A DNA stretch of 64,000 nucleotides from Pseudomonas sp. RIT-PI-AD (lineage in GTDB: Bacteria; Pseudomonadota; Gammaproteobacteria; Pseudomonadales; Pseudomonadaceae): the NCBI RefSeq assembly GCF_025642785.1, contig NZ_JANZKU010000024.1, positions 1 through 64,000 on the forward strand. Reading direction: 5' to 3'. The position numbers and the translations under genes were made by a program. Every line of letters starts with the position of its first letter. Position 1 is the first letter of the stretch. Below, piece by piece: positions 49,198-55,785 of this stretch. The notes under the pieces are model-generated. The model had not been told where the DNA came from. It saw only the letters and a list, made by a program, of their open reading frames with translations, and did no database searches.

Positions 49198-49713
49198 TCA
49201 GTCGGCTTTTTTATGGGTGGCGGCCAGCTTCTTCGCCGCTTCCAGGTGTTTTTCCAGGGTAGGCAGGGTGTCCTTGGCGAAGGCTTTCAGGTCCGCGTCG
49301 TCCGCCGTTTCCGCTTCTTCACGGAACAGTTTGACGGTCGCCTCATGGGCTTTGACCTGATTATTGGCGTAGGCCTCGTCGAAGGATTCACCGCTACGCA
49401 GCTTCAGGATCATTTCCTTGGCCTTGCTCATCAGCTCGGCATCGTCAGCCACCTCGAGCTTTTTCTGGCTGGCGAGAGCGGCAAGCTTCTTATTCGCGGC
49501 GGTGTGATCGTCGATCATCATCTGCGCGAAGCTTTTCAGCTCGGGCGAGGTCGCCTTGGTCAAGGCCAGTTTGCCGGTTTCGATTTCGGCAATACCCTTG
49601 GCGGAGGCCTCGTCGACGAAGTCGCGGGGGCTCATTTTATCGGCAGCATAAGCGGACGCCATCACACCGATATAAGCAGCGACGGCGCTAGCAAGTAAAG
49701 TCTTCATATTCAT
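49198..49713 (-). CDS. DUF4142 family exported protein
   Basis: A 171-residue protein with signal peptide (ASAVAAYIGVMASAYA) and an all-helical ferritin-like DUF4142 domain: DFVDEASAKGIAEIETGKLA, ELKSFAQMMIDDHTAANKKL, and ETADDADLKAFAKDTLPTLEKHL. Probably periplasmic. Members are common in stress-induced and desiccation loci; the activity is not known. Confidence 0.88.
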   Translation of the reverse strand: MNMKTLLASAVAAYIGVMASAYAADKMSPRDFVDEASAKGIAEIETGKLALTKATSPELKSFAQMMIDDHTAANKKLAALASQKKLEVADDAELMSKAKEMILKLRSGESFDEAYANNQVKAHEATVKLFREEAETADDADLKAFAKDTLPTLEKHLEAAKKLAATHKKAD

Positions 49714-49978
49714 TGGATTTCCCTTCTATGCGGACAATTGACTCGTATCGCGACCAGCCTGGAGTGCTGGCTCACAAGATGTGACTTGACGCACCGAAAA
49801 AGGGTTCAGGCGAAATGATTCGCGGCGCTTTACGGAAATATTCGAGAAAGGCTCGTTACATTTTGTAAGGTACTGAAAGCTCGGGATTTCTATATTTTCC
49901 TGAACTCCCCGCCAAGAGTCCTTTCCAAAAATACGAGCGTACAAAACGCTTTTATTTCAATGGAAATGGAGTCTACCC

Positions 49979-50248
49979 ATGCTGAAGAAAACCCTGACCG
50001 CTCTCGCCACCCTTTCCTGCCTGGCTGCAGGTAGCGCGTTCGCCGATCGTCCGGGTGCCGACTGGATCACCCTCGAACAAGCCCTGGAAAAAGCCAAGGC
50101 AGCCGGTTACACCCTGATCTACAAGATCGAAGCCGACGACAACGGCTACTGGGAAGGCGAGGGCGCCAAGACCAAGGAAGACACCAAGACCCACGAATTC
50201 CGCATCGACGGCAAGACCGGCCAAGTCATTCGCGACCAAGTGGATTGA
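49979..50248 (+). CDS. PepSY-domain exported protein
   Basis: 89 residues with signal peptide (MLKKTLTALATLSCLAAGSAFA) and a small PepSY-like domain (EQALEKAKAAGYTLIYKIEAD; KTHEFRIDGKTGQVIRDQVD). PepSY proteins are thought to regulate proteases or act as periplasmic sensors. Ribosome site GGAAATGGAG. Monocistronic, upstream of tRNA-Gly. Confidence 0.87.
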   Translation: MLKKTLTALATLSCLAAGSAFADRPGADWITLEQALEKAKAAGYTLIYKIEADDNGYWEGEGAKTKEDTKTHEFRIDGKTGQVIRDQVD

Positions 50249-50385
50249 TGCCACGCTTCGGCCCCGCTACGACGGGGCCTTGGTTTCCGGACGGCATTCG
50301 TCTGTCCGAATCGCTGTGGAACCGAATCGGAGCGCATGAAGGCTTCATTTCGTCCTCCGATTCTGGTACAAAGTCAGCCGCCCGA

Positions 50386-50459
50386 GCGGGCGTCGTATAA
50401 TGGCATTACCTGAGCTTCCCAAGCTCATGACGAGGGTTCGATTCCCTTCGCCCGCTCCA
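50386..50459 (+). tRNA. tRNA-Gly (CCC)
   Basis: A 74-nt tRNA starting GCGGGCGTCGTATAATGG and ending with encoded CCA. The anticodon loop CTTCCCAA gives anticodon CCC. The acceptor stem GCGGGCG/CGCCCGC pairs. The accessory region with phage DNA begins downstream. tRNA genes are common integration sites, but I see no second copy of its 3' end in the window. Confidence 0.96.
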
Positions 50460-50472
50460 GATCTATCAACGG

Positions 50473-50500
50473 AAAAGCCCTGTTTTTACAGGGCTTTTTC
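50473..50500 (+). terminator. Terminator of tRNA-Gly
   Basis: AAAAGCCCTGT / ACAGGGCTTTT with a TTTT loop and a T run. Confidence 0.88.
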
Positions 50501-50824
50501 GTTTCGTCATTTGCTGGTGCCCGAGTATTGCAATCGACCACGGCGCACAACGGAGCGAACCCAAGCACCGATGCGGATATGGAAGCGGCAGGTTCCACCC
50601 AGACGTCTCCGGCGGATCCTTCATGCTGTGCACCCTATCCAGGTCAACAGCGTCACGTTCGGGGTGACATGGGTGCCGAGCGTATGAGAGGCAGGCACAT
50701 CACTGACCCACGCGAGCCATCTAGAGCCTAAAAACGCCACCGACGCCCAGGGTAGGCGCAGCGCCATAGCGGCGTGACCATGCGCGCTGTATCGTTCAGC
50801 GCGTTTCCACTAAAAGGCTCAGCC
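50501..50824. other. Region between tRNA-Gly and the Rrf2 gene
   Basis: 324 bp. Overlapping short frames in several phases look like decayed DNA. No integrase fragment or attachment repeat could be recognised. Its end carries the Rrf2 ribosome region. Confidence 0.4.
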
Positions 50825-51271
50825 GTGAGAACCGATAGCCGCTTATCCCGGATGCTGCACGTGTTGCTGCATATGGCCCGCGATGGTCACCCCGTCACCT
50901 CCGAGCAAATCGCTAAGATGCTTGGCACCAACGCCGCCGTCGTGCGCCGTACCCTGGCAGGGCTTCGCCAGGCAGGGTATGTGAAGGCTGGAAAGGGCTA
51001 CAACGGTGGCTGGACCCTGGCTTGCGATTTGTCCCAAGTGACGTTGCTGGATATTCATAATGCGGTTGGCGGGCCGCGTATCTTCGCCATCGGCACTGAC
51101 CGGGAAAATCCCGAATGCGGCGTGGAACGGGTGGTCAACGCCTCGCTCGAGGAGGCCATGCAGCAAGCGAAGGATCTGTTGCTGGAGCGTCTGGGGACGA
51201 TAACTCTGGCCGACTTGTCGAACGAATTCAATACCCTGTGCGGCACTCATGAGCCACCCGTGATCCACTGA
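50825..51271 (+). CDS. Rrf2 family transcriptional regulator (YwnA-like)
   Basis: About 148 residues. The N-terminal winged helix (RLSRMLHVLLHMARDGHPVTSEQIAK; VVRRTLAGLRQAGYV; GGWTLACDLSQVTL) matches Rrf2 regulators without the three-cysteine cluster. One cysteine lies at NPECG, possibly redox-active. Start taken as the GTG at 50825, the usual V/M-RTDSRLSRML beginning; the frame is open to 50774. In related genomes such a gene sits directly before a thioredoxin-reductase-like oxidoreductase, which here is 3.2 kb away across phage DNA. Confidence 0.85.
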   Translation: MRTDSRLSRMLHVLLHMARDGHPVTSEQIAKMLGTNAAVVRRTLAGLRQAGYVKAGKGYNGGWTLACDLSQVTLLDIHNAVGGPRIFAIGTDRENPECGVERVVNASLEEAMQQAKDLLLERLGTITLADLSNEFNTLCGTHEPPVIH

Positions 51272-51350
51272 ATTTTCTGCTCTTATTCCATCGTTAGAAT
51301 GGCTATGAGCATCTCGCTTGTTAGTGAAACTTTTAAAGATATATATTTAT
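51193..51350 (+). repeat. Left copy of direct repeat flanking the phage insert
   Basis: Covers the last roughly 75 bp of the Rrf2 gene plus its downstream leader. It aligns with 54293-54451 at roughly 75-80 percent identity, including GGGGACGATAAC at the start and CTTTTAAAGAT near the end. Confidence 0.85.
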
Positions 51351-51398
51351 CCGTTGACCCATGCTTTTGCTTGCCGATAAAAGCGGACCTGTCGCGGG

Positions 51399-51715
51399 TT
51401 CGACCTGGCCACCCTGCGCCAATGGCGCGCGATCAAGGCCGACGGCGCGTTGCTGCGCTTTGCCGGCGCCTACCAGCGCGACGACACCGGCGAGGTTGAC
51501 GCGGTGGAAGTCGTGGTGCGCGGCCGCCACGAAACCATCGAGATGGGCGAAGCAACCCGGGCGAGCACACCGAGCAGAAGATCACCACAACGTGCAGCTA
51601 CTACAAGCTGACCGTGAACGGCCGGACGGAAATCGAAGTCGATCTGCTCAACTTCATCGAAGTGGTCGACGGCGTCGACCTGCTGGCCGAACAGCGCAAG
51701 GCCATCGGCATCTGA
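51399..51715 (+). pseudogene. Major tail tube protein (FII), truncated and frameshifted
   Basis: From 51399 the sequence reads FDLATLRQWRAIKADGALL and VEVVVRGRHETIEMGEA. A frame change near 51557 then leads to HTEQKITTTCSYYKLTVNG and VDLLNFIEVVDGVDLLAEQ, ending with TGA at 51713. This is the C-terminal two thirds of a P2/phiCTX-type tail tube subunit (about 170 residues normally). Not functional here. It marks the upstream end of the phage tail block. Confidence 0.85.
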
Positions 51716-51726
51716 TGGCACTGAGA
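51666..51726 (+). repeat. Tail tube 3' end, copy 1
   Basis: TCGACGG through TCTGATGGCACTG and the stop region. It recurs at 52544-52602 with only a few differences. Each copy stands before a hairpin and a cargo gene. Confidence 0.85.
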
Positions 51727-51751
51727 CAAACGGCACGCCAGCATTCAAGGT

Positions 51752-51776
51752 GAGGGGGTAATCTATCGACCCCCTC
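51752..51776 (+). terminator. Hairpin before cargo gene 1
   Basis: Perfect 7-bp stem GAGGGGG / CCCCCTC with an 11-base loop, 36 bp after the tail tube stop. No T run follows, so termination may be weak. A matching hairpin precedes cargo gene 2. Confidence 0.5.
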
Positions 51777-51795
51777 AACATTGAGCATTAGAGTT

Positions 51796-52242
51796 ATGGA
51801 TGACTGTCCTGGCCAATCGTGGTTTGCGTACTACAAGGAAAACATGGACCAAATCTATATGACCTTGACTGAAACCATTGATGGCACGTTTAAGATGGTG
51901 ATGGGCGATATCCTTTACCTGATGTCATTTCATGAGAAATATGGCTCTAAGGTCACCGTCGCCGATCTTAGAGGTGCGGGCACAATGAAAGACGCCGCTA
52001 AAGTTTTAGCGGCCATCGGCTCAGCTGGATACCTGGGGGCTATGATAGGTAGCGCTGCCGTGGCCACCGGGCGCTATGGCGCATGCGGCTCATACATAAT
52101 CGATGCCTTCGCTTTCGCCCGCATGCACAATCTGGACAGGCCTTGGTTGATCAGCCACCTGCAGCGCCACCCTGAAATCTACACCCCAAATCATCCGGCT
52201 CGCGGCATGTATGCGCGCTTTGGCCGCGGGTCGTTGGCATGA
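51796..52242 (+). CDS. Cargo protein 1, unknown, with hydrophobic segment
   Basis: 148 residues. A polar N-terminal half (GQSWFAYYKENMDQIYMTLT; YLMSFHEKYGSKVTVADL) is followed by a Gly/Ala-rich hydrophobic stretch (VLAAIGSAGYLGAMIGSAAV) and a basic C-terminus (LQRHPEIY, MYARFGRGSLA). No family recognised. GC content is visibly lower than the host genes, suggesting recent transfer. Its stop overlaps the start of a small membrane protein gene (ATGA), as in cassette 2. Start chosen at the ATG; a TTG at 51781 is also in frame. By position and pairing it may be a toxin or exclusion protein. Confidence 0.7.
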   Translation: MDDCPGQSWFAYYKENMDQIYMTLTETIDGTFKMVMGDILYLMSFHEKYGSKVTVADLRGAGTMKDAAKVLAAIGSAGYLGAMIGSAAVATGRYGACGSYIIDAFAFARMHNLDRPWLISHLQRHPEIYTPNHPARGMYARFGRGSLA

Positions 52243-52454
52243 GTAAGTTGAAGGATCAGGTATTACTGCTGATCTGCGGCATAGGTGGGTTCCTGATCGC
52301 ATGGCTGATTCATCAAGGCCTCGGGGACTGGGCTCCTCTGGTGTTCCTTGCGGTCATGCTGTTCTCTACGGTCAGAGAAAATCGACAGTTACGGGATGAA
52401 AACAGGCGGCTTCGCGCACGCTTGCCAGACGAGCCACCAGCGCCCGGCTTGTAG
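52239..52454 (+). CDS. Small two-helix membrane protein (cassette 1 partner)
   Basis: 71 residues. Two transmembrane helices (VLLLICGIGGFLIAWLI and APLVFLAVMLFST) precede a short charged coiled coil (VRENRQLRDENRRLRARL) in the cytoplasm. Translationally coupled to cargo 1 by a 4-base overlap. The equivalent gene in cassette 2 (53228) also encodes a two-helix membrane protein without clear sequence similarity. Possible immunity protein. Confidence 0.72.
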   Translation: MSKLKDQVLLLICGIGGFLIAWLIHQGLGDWAPLVFLAVMLFSTVRENRQLRDENRRLRARLPDEPPAPGL

Positions 52455-52543
52455 CACACCCCCTTACCTTCCATATCGCTACCCGCGCGCGCCTGCGAGG
52501 CTCCAGGAGTTCACTCAACCTCTGGAGCCCGGTGTGGAAACCC

Positions 52544-52602
52544 TCGACGGAGTCGACCTGCTGGCCGAACAGCGCAAGGCCATCGGCTCTGATGGCACTG
52601 TG
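52544..52602 (+). repeat. Tail tube 3' end, copy 2 (orphan)
   Basis: A 59-bp near copy of 51666-51726 not attached to any tail tube gene. Directly upstream (52480-52540) is sequence resembling the leader of the tail chaperone gene E (53460-53512), including an inverted repeat CTCCAG/CTGGAG. The join therefore looks like a tandem duplication of the interval from FII end to E start. Confidence 0.85.
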
Positions 52603-52626
52603 ACCAGAGCCACGTCAGTGTGGGAA

Positions 52627-52651
52627 AAGGGGGGGTATGCTACGCCCCCTT
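52627..52651 (+). terminator. Hairpin before cargo gene 2
   Basis: Stem AAGGGGG / CCCCCTT, followed by TCAACATGGAGCGTT, which matches the bases after the first hairpin (TCAACATTGAGC). It is the second copy of a conserved pre-cargo module. Confidence 0.5.
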
Positions 52652-52670
52652 CAACATGGAGCGTTGACCC

Positions 52671-53231
52671 ATGGCAGACGCCTTGCAGTGCAGCCCCCAG
52701 GATTGCAATGAGACCTACACCGTCACGAATGAGGGCGCAATCCACCGCTTCGTCGCTCAATTGGCAAATATCTATCGCCTGTCCACGTTGCGAGCTGAAG
52801 AATCGTCCATGTACTGGGCTGATGTCGCCACCCACTCAAAAAGCCCACTTGCTCCTCTCGCCCACGTGCCTGGCGTGTTTGCCGCTTTGTTGACGCCAGA
52901 AGTCGCTCCGACCACGGCGTTGACGTTAGGCTTCGCCGGATATGGCTTTTTCGGCCTGCCCAAAAACCTTATTCACTTCACCACTGAGGCCGGTGCTGCT
53001 AGCGTCCGGGCCAGCGGTATTATTCGGTCTAGCAAGTTTTTCTCTAATGGATCAGTCACCGGAATGTATGGCCCAGGTGTCTACATGGCACGGGTCGGCA
53101 GGCCGTTGAATGGGATTATCAAAAAGCAAGCTACGGTGCCGATATTTCTGGAGACCCCTAAGGGAACGGTGCGCATCCTTCCCTATATGATTTACGTACG
53201 TTGGGGCTACAACGGAGTCAAGATCAGATGA
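52671..53231 (+). CDS. Cargo protein 2, PARP/HYD1-like ADP-ribosyltransferase candidate
   Basis: 186 residues. A roughly 95-residue N-terminal region has a hydrophobic stretch (HVPGVFAALLTPEVAPTTAL). Then come LIHFTTEAGAASVRASGII (H102), TGMYGPGVYMARVGRP (Y133, Y138) and VPIFLETPKG (E161). The order H-F/Y-T, I-x2-G, Y-G-x-G-[VI]-Y and a late acidic residue is the core of PARP- and HYD1-type ADP-ribosyltransferases. This is a motif-based inference, not a database match. If active it would modify a protein or nucleic acid target using NAD+. Lower GC than the host genes. Overlaps a small membrane protein gene. Confidence 0.7.
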   Translation: MADALQCSPQDCNETYTVTNEGAIHRFVAQLANIYRLSTLRAEESSMYWADVATHSKSPLAPLAHVPGVFAALLTPEVAPTTALTLGFAGYGFFGLPKNLIHFTTEAGAASVRASGIIRSSKFFSNGSVTGMYGPGVYMARVGRPLNGIIKKQATVPIFLETPKGTVRILPYMIYVRWGYNGVKIR

Positions 53232-53398
53232 AACCACGCCTTAAACGGTCGGAGAAGCTCAGATGGGTTGTCTTTCTGATCTGCTGGGCCGGCATTGGAT
53301 TCACGATTTACGAGCGCAACCCACTCTATTTTTTCGCTTCAGTGATTCCCTACATGCTTCTCGGCTGGTTCTCCGACAAGATCGACGGCGAGTCCTGA
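53228..53398 (+). CDS. Small two-helix membrane protein (cassette 2 partner)
   Basis: 56 residues. A basic N-terminus (MKPRLKRSEKLR) precedes two transmembrane helices (WVVFLICWAGIGFTIY and YFFASVIPYMLLGWF) and an acidic end. ATGA overlap with the ADP-ribosyltransferase-like gene. Same position and topology as the partner in cassette 1, so probably the same role (immunity, anchoring or exclusion). Confidence 0.72.
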   Translation: MKPRLKRSEKLRWVVFLICWAGIGFTIYERNPLYFFASVIPYMLLGWFSDKIDGES

Positions 53399-53512
53399 CG
53401 CAGGCGCAACGGCCACCGGTGTAGCAGCACCATCCACACCGACCGCGGCTGTCCTGCGCCGCGCGCGTGCGGCAAGGTTCCAGGGTAATTCCCCCCAACC
53501 CTGGAGCCACCC

Positions 53513-53827
53513 ATGACTGACACGACCAGCCCCCTTGCCGACAACACCGTCACCCTCGACCAGCCGATCACCCGCGGCGACCAGGTCATCGAGCAACTGA
53601 CGCTGCGCAAGCCAGCCGCCGGCGAGCTGCGCGGCATCGCCCTGGCCGAGCTGCTGCAACTGGACGTGGGCGCCATCGTCAAGCTGCTGCCCCGCATCAC
53701 CACACCCGCCATCACCGAGCACTACGCCCGGCTCATGGACCCCGCCGACCTGCTGGACGCTGGGGGCAAGATCGCCGGTTTTTTGCTGAAGAAGGCGGCC
53801 CGGGCGGAATTCTCCCCCACCGCGTAG
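53513..53827 (+). CDS. Phage tail assembly chaperone, P2 gpE type
   Basis: A 104-residue protein of the P2 gene E family (TLDQPITRGDQVIEQLTLRKP; LLPRITTPAITEHYARLMDPADL). Together with the frameshift product E+E' it chaperones the tape measure protein during tail assembly. A leader hairpin (TCCAGGG / CCCTGGA) overlaps the ribosome region. The slippery site at 53779 allows fusion to the next gene. Intact despite the truncated surroundings. Confidence 0.88.
   Translation: MTDTTSPLADNTVTLDQPITRGDQVIEQLTLRKPAAGELRGIALAELLQLDVGAIVKLLPRITTPAITEHYARLMDPADLLDAGGKIAGFLLKKAARAEFSPTA
53779..53785 (+). promoter_or_regulatory. Programmed -1 frameshift site T_TTT_TTG
   Basis: In the E reading frame the bases fall as GGT TTT TTG, the same heptamer known from P2 gene E. 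A -1 slip leads into a frame without stops that passes through the ATG at 53836 and ends at 53958, giving the E+E' fusion. Confidence 0.85.
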
Positions 53828-53835
53828 AAGACGCC

Positions 53836-53958
53836 ATGGCCGACCTGGCCGTGGTGTTTCACTGGGCACCGGCGGATATGGACCGCCTGGGCCTGCAGGA
53901 GCTGATGGAGTGGCGCGAGCGCGCCCGTGTGAGAGCGACCCCCGATGGCCACGAATAA
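53836..53958 (+). CDS. Phage GpE (P2 E') family protein
   Basis: 40 residues (MADLAVVFHWAPADMDRLGL, then QELMEWRERARVR), matching the short GpE family. It is the C-terminal part of the E+E' frameshift fusion and can also start at its own ATG. It overlaps the start of the tape measure gene. The highly conserved DLAVVFHW...ELMEWRERA pattern is intact. Confidence 0.87.
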   Translation: MADLAVVFHWAPADMDRLGLQELMEWRERARVRATPDGHE

Positions 53959-54304
53959 GCTGCAGCTGCAGGTGCTGCTGTCCGCCCTGGATAAGGCCAG
54001 CGGGCCGCTGAAGAAAATCCAGGGCAGCAGCATCGGCGCCGCCCGGGAGCTGAAGGCGGCCCGGGAACGGCTGAAGGAGCTGAACCGTACCCAAGCCGAT
54101 GTCAGCGCCTGGCGCACCCAGCGCGCCGCCGCTGCGCAGACCGCGGCCGCCCTGCAGGCGGCCCAGGCAAAAGCGACCGACCTGTCCCGCCAGCTCGCCG
54201 CCACCGCCACCCCAACGCGCGCCCTGACCCGCAGTTTCCAGACCGCCGTGCGCGAGGCTCAAGCGCTCAAACGCACGCATCAAAAGCAATTTGGGGGACG
54301 ATAA
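53945..54304 (+). pseudogene. Tape measure protein (gene T), 5' fragment
   Basis: The first roughly 115 residues (MATNKLQLQVLLSALDKASG, coiled coil with LKAARERLKELNR) of a P2-type tape measure protein that is normally 800 residues or more. The frame is cut at about 54292, where the right copy of the Rrf2 3' end begins, and stops at 54304 after an unrelated QFGGR tail. Confidence 0.88.
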
Positions 54305-54451
54305 CCCTGGCTCGACTTGTCGAGCGATTCAATGGCCTGTGCGCACTCACGAGTTACCCCATGCCCCACTGGAACTTCTGCTCTTGTTCCATCGCTCGAA
54401 CGGCTATGAGTATATTTTTTATTAGTGTATCTTTTAAAGATACACATTTAT
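54293..54451 (+). repeat. Right copy of direct repeat (decayed Rrf2 3' end)
   Basis: Aligns with 51193-51350. One deleted base (TGTGCGCACTC versus TGTGCGGCACTC) shifts the old Rrf2 frame, so this copy is non-coding. It keeps the native promoter/operator region of the oxidoreductase gene. Confidence 0.85.
54425..54445. promoter_or_regulatory. Palindromic operator upstream of the oxidoreductase
   Basis: A perfect 21-bp inverted repeat: arms GTGTATCTTT and AAAGATACAC around one central T, ending 20 bp before the oxidoreductase start. The corresponding bases in the left repeat copy are imperfect (GTGAAACTTTTAAAGATATA). It is the obvious candidate binding site for the neighbouring Rrf2 regulator. 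Confidence 0.7.
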
Positions 54452-54465
54452 GAGTAAGAGTTCCC

Positions 54466-55353
54466 ATGCTTTACGATGTAGTCATTATTGGCGGCAGCTA
54501 TGCGGGTCTTTCGGCAGGGCTCCAGTTGGCGCGGGCGCGTCGACGGGTATTGGTGGTGGATGCCGGCGAACGGCGCAATCGGTTTGGAACGATGTCCCGT
54601 GGCTTCCTGACTCAGGACGGCGTGGCGGCGGCAGAGATCGCTGCCGTGGGCCGCGCGCAGTTGATGGAGTACGACGGAGTCGACTGGCTACCCGCCCGTA
54701 TCGAGCGGGCGCACCACATTGCCGGAGGCTTCGAGTTAACCGACGACCAGGGACGTACCCATCAGGCGCGTCTGTTGGTCCTGGCCACTGGCGTAGTGGA
54801 TGAGTTGCCGGCGATTCCCGGGCTGGCCGAGCGCTGGGGCAAACAGGTGTTCCACTGCCCATATTGTCATGGTTACGAACTGAACCAGGCACGCATCGGT
54901 GTACTGGCTTCCTCGGCGTTTTCGATGCATCAGGCGCTCATGCTGCCGGATTGGGGCCAGACCACCTTGCTGCTTAACGGCAGTTTCGAGCCGGACGCGA
55001 CACAAATGGCACAGCTCCAGGCGCGCGATGTGACGGTCGAACGCGGTCTGGTGGCGCGATTGGCAGGGGCCTCCCTGGAAGTGGTGATGCGCGATGGCCG
55101 GACGTTGCCGTTCCAAGGGCTGTTCATCGCAACGCGGCTGCACGTGTCTCCCCTCGCGGTACAACTGGGCTGCGCGCTGGTGGAGGGGCCACAAGGCGTC
55201 TTCATCCGCACCGACAGCACCCAGGCAACCTCTTTGCCGGGCGTATTTGCCTGCGGCGACACCGCCAGGGCAGCGGGAAACGTCGCCTTGGCCGTCGGCG
55301 ACGGCGCCTTGGCTGGAGCCGCAGCGCACCGGGCGCTGATGTTCGGACGATGA
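54466..55353 (+). CDS. NAD(P)/FAD-dependent oxidoreductase, thioredoxin-reductase-like
   Basis: 295 residues. FAD-binding VVIIGGSYAGLSAGLQLARA, the redox-active CPYCHGYE (CxxC), and a C-terminal FAD motif VFACGDTARA. The central NADPH domain lacks a textbook GGGxxA motif (reads GVLASSAFSMHQA), so pyridine-nucleotide use may be altered. Partner of the Rrf2 regulator in typical two-gene units. The palindrome at 54425 lies in its promoter. Role probably in thiol stress. Confidence 0.9.
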   Translation: MLYDVVIIGGSYAGLSAGLQLARARRRVLVVDAGERRNRFGTMSRGFLTQDGVAAAEIAAVGRAQLMEYDGVDWLPARIERAHHIAGGFELTDDQGRTHQARLLVLATGVVDELPAIPGLAERWGKQVFHCPYCHGYELNQARIGVLASSAFSMHQALMLPDWGQTTLLLNGSFEPDATQMAQLQARDVTVERGLVARLAGASLEVVMRDGRTLPFQGLFIATRLHVSPLAVQLGCALVEGPQGVFIRTDSTQATSLPGVFACGDTARAAGNVALAVGDGALAGAAAHRALMFGR

Positions 55354-55785
55354 GCGCTCGTATTGCGAGGCGGCTGCACAAACGGCGGCACTACGCTGCC
55401 TCAGCGTCGAGCGAATTTCTGTGTCAAATGCCGCTGCCTGCCAGGCAGGTATGGGCACCGGCAAGGGCGGCCGCGGCGACGCCGAGGGGAGAGCGGTCAG
55501 GCCTGCGAGAGCCCACCCGGCGGGGCACGGCCTCGCTGACGAGCGCCAGGTATTTGCCGCGCTCGCTCGCAGCGTCGTGCAGCGCCGTTCGGTGATGGCC
55601 GAGCGCCCGATGGCTTTCCGCGCAGCGATCGTTCCATCCGCGCGTGCTGCGCGCTTCGACGCGTTCATACATCGTCCCGCGCGCCATCGGTCTCCCGTCT
55701 CGTAGGCTCGGGTTGGCCCGAAGGGTCTTTTCATTTCATTCGTCAGAGTCCGTTCCGCGAGGCGGCGACCTTCCACGGGGCCGCC
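55354..55785. other. Intergenic region, perhaps decayed sequence
   Basis: 432 bp between the oxidoreductase and phaG. Arg/Ala-rich frames exist in several phases on both strands, with none favoured. No terminator hairpin with a T run was found. It may include the right edge of the accessory region. Confidence 0.4.

Larger units (their letters stand above)
51351..54292 (+). mobile_element. P2-like prophage tail-gene remnant with cargo cassettes
   Basis: About 2.9 kb of phage DNA in tail-gene order: tail tube (FII) 3' part, two cargo cassettes, E, E' and the 5' end of the tape measure gene (T). No integrase, head, sheath, fibre or lysis genes are present. Both ends cut through genes (FII lacks its 5' part, T its 3' part). 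The block is bracketed by diverged copies of the Rrf2 3' end. It was probably brought in by recombination, or is the remains of a larger island. Confidence 0.85.

Noticed and set aside
50386-50459. tRNA-Gly as phage attachment site
   Set aside because: No second copy of the tRNA 3' end and no integrase were seen. The phage block lies 0.9 kb away and is bracketed by Rrf2 repeats instead.
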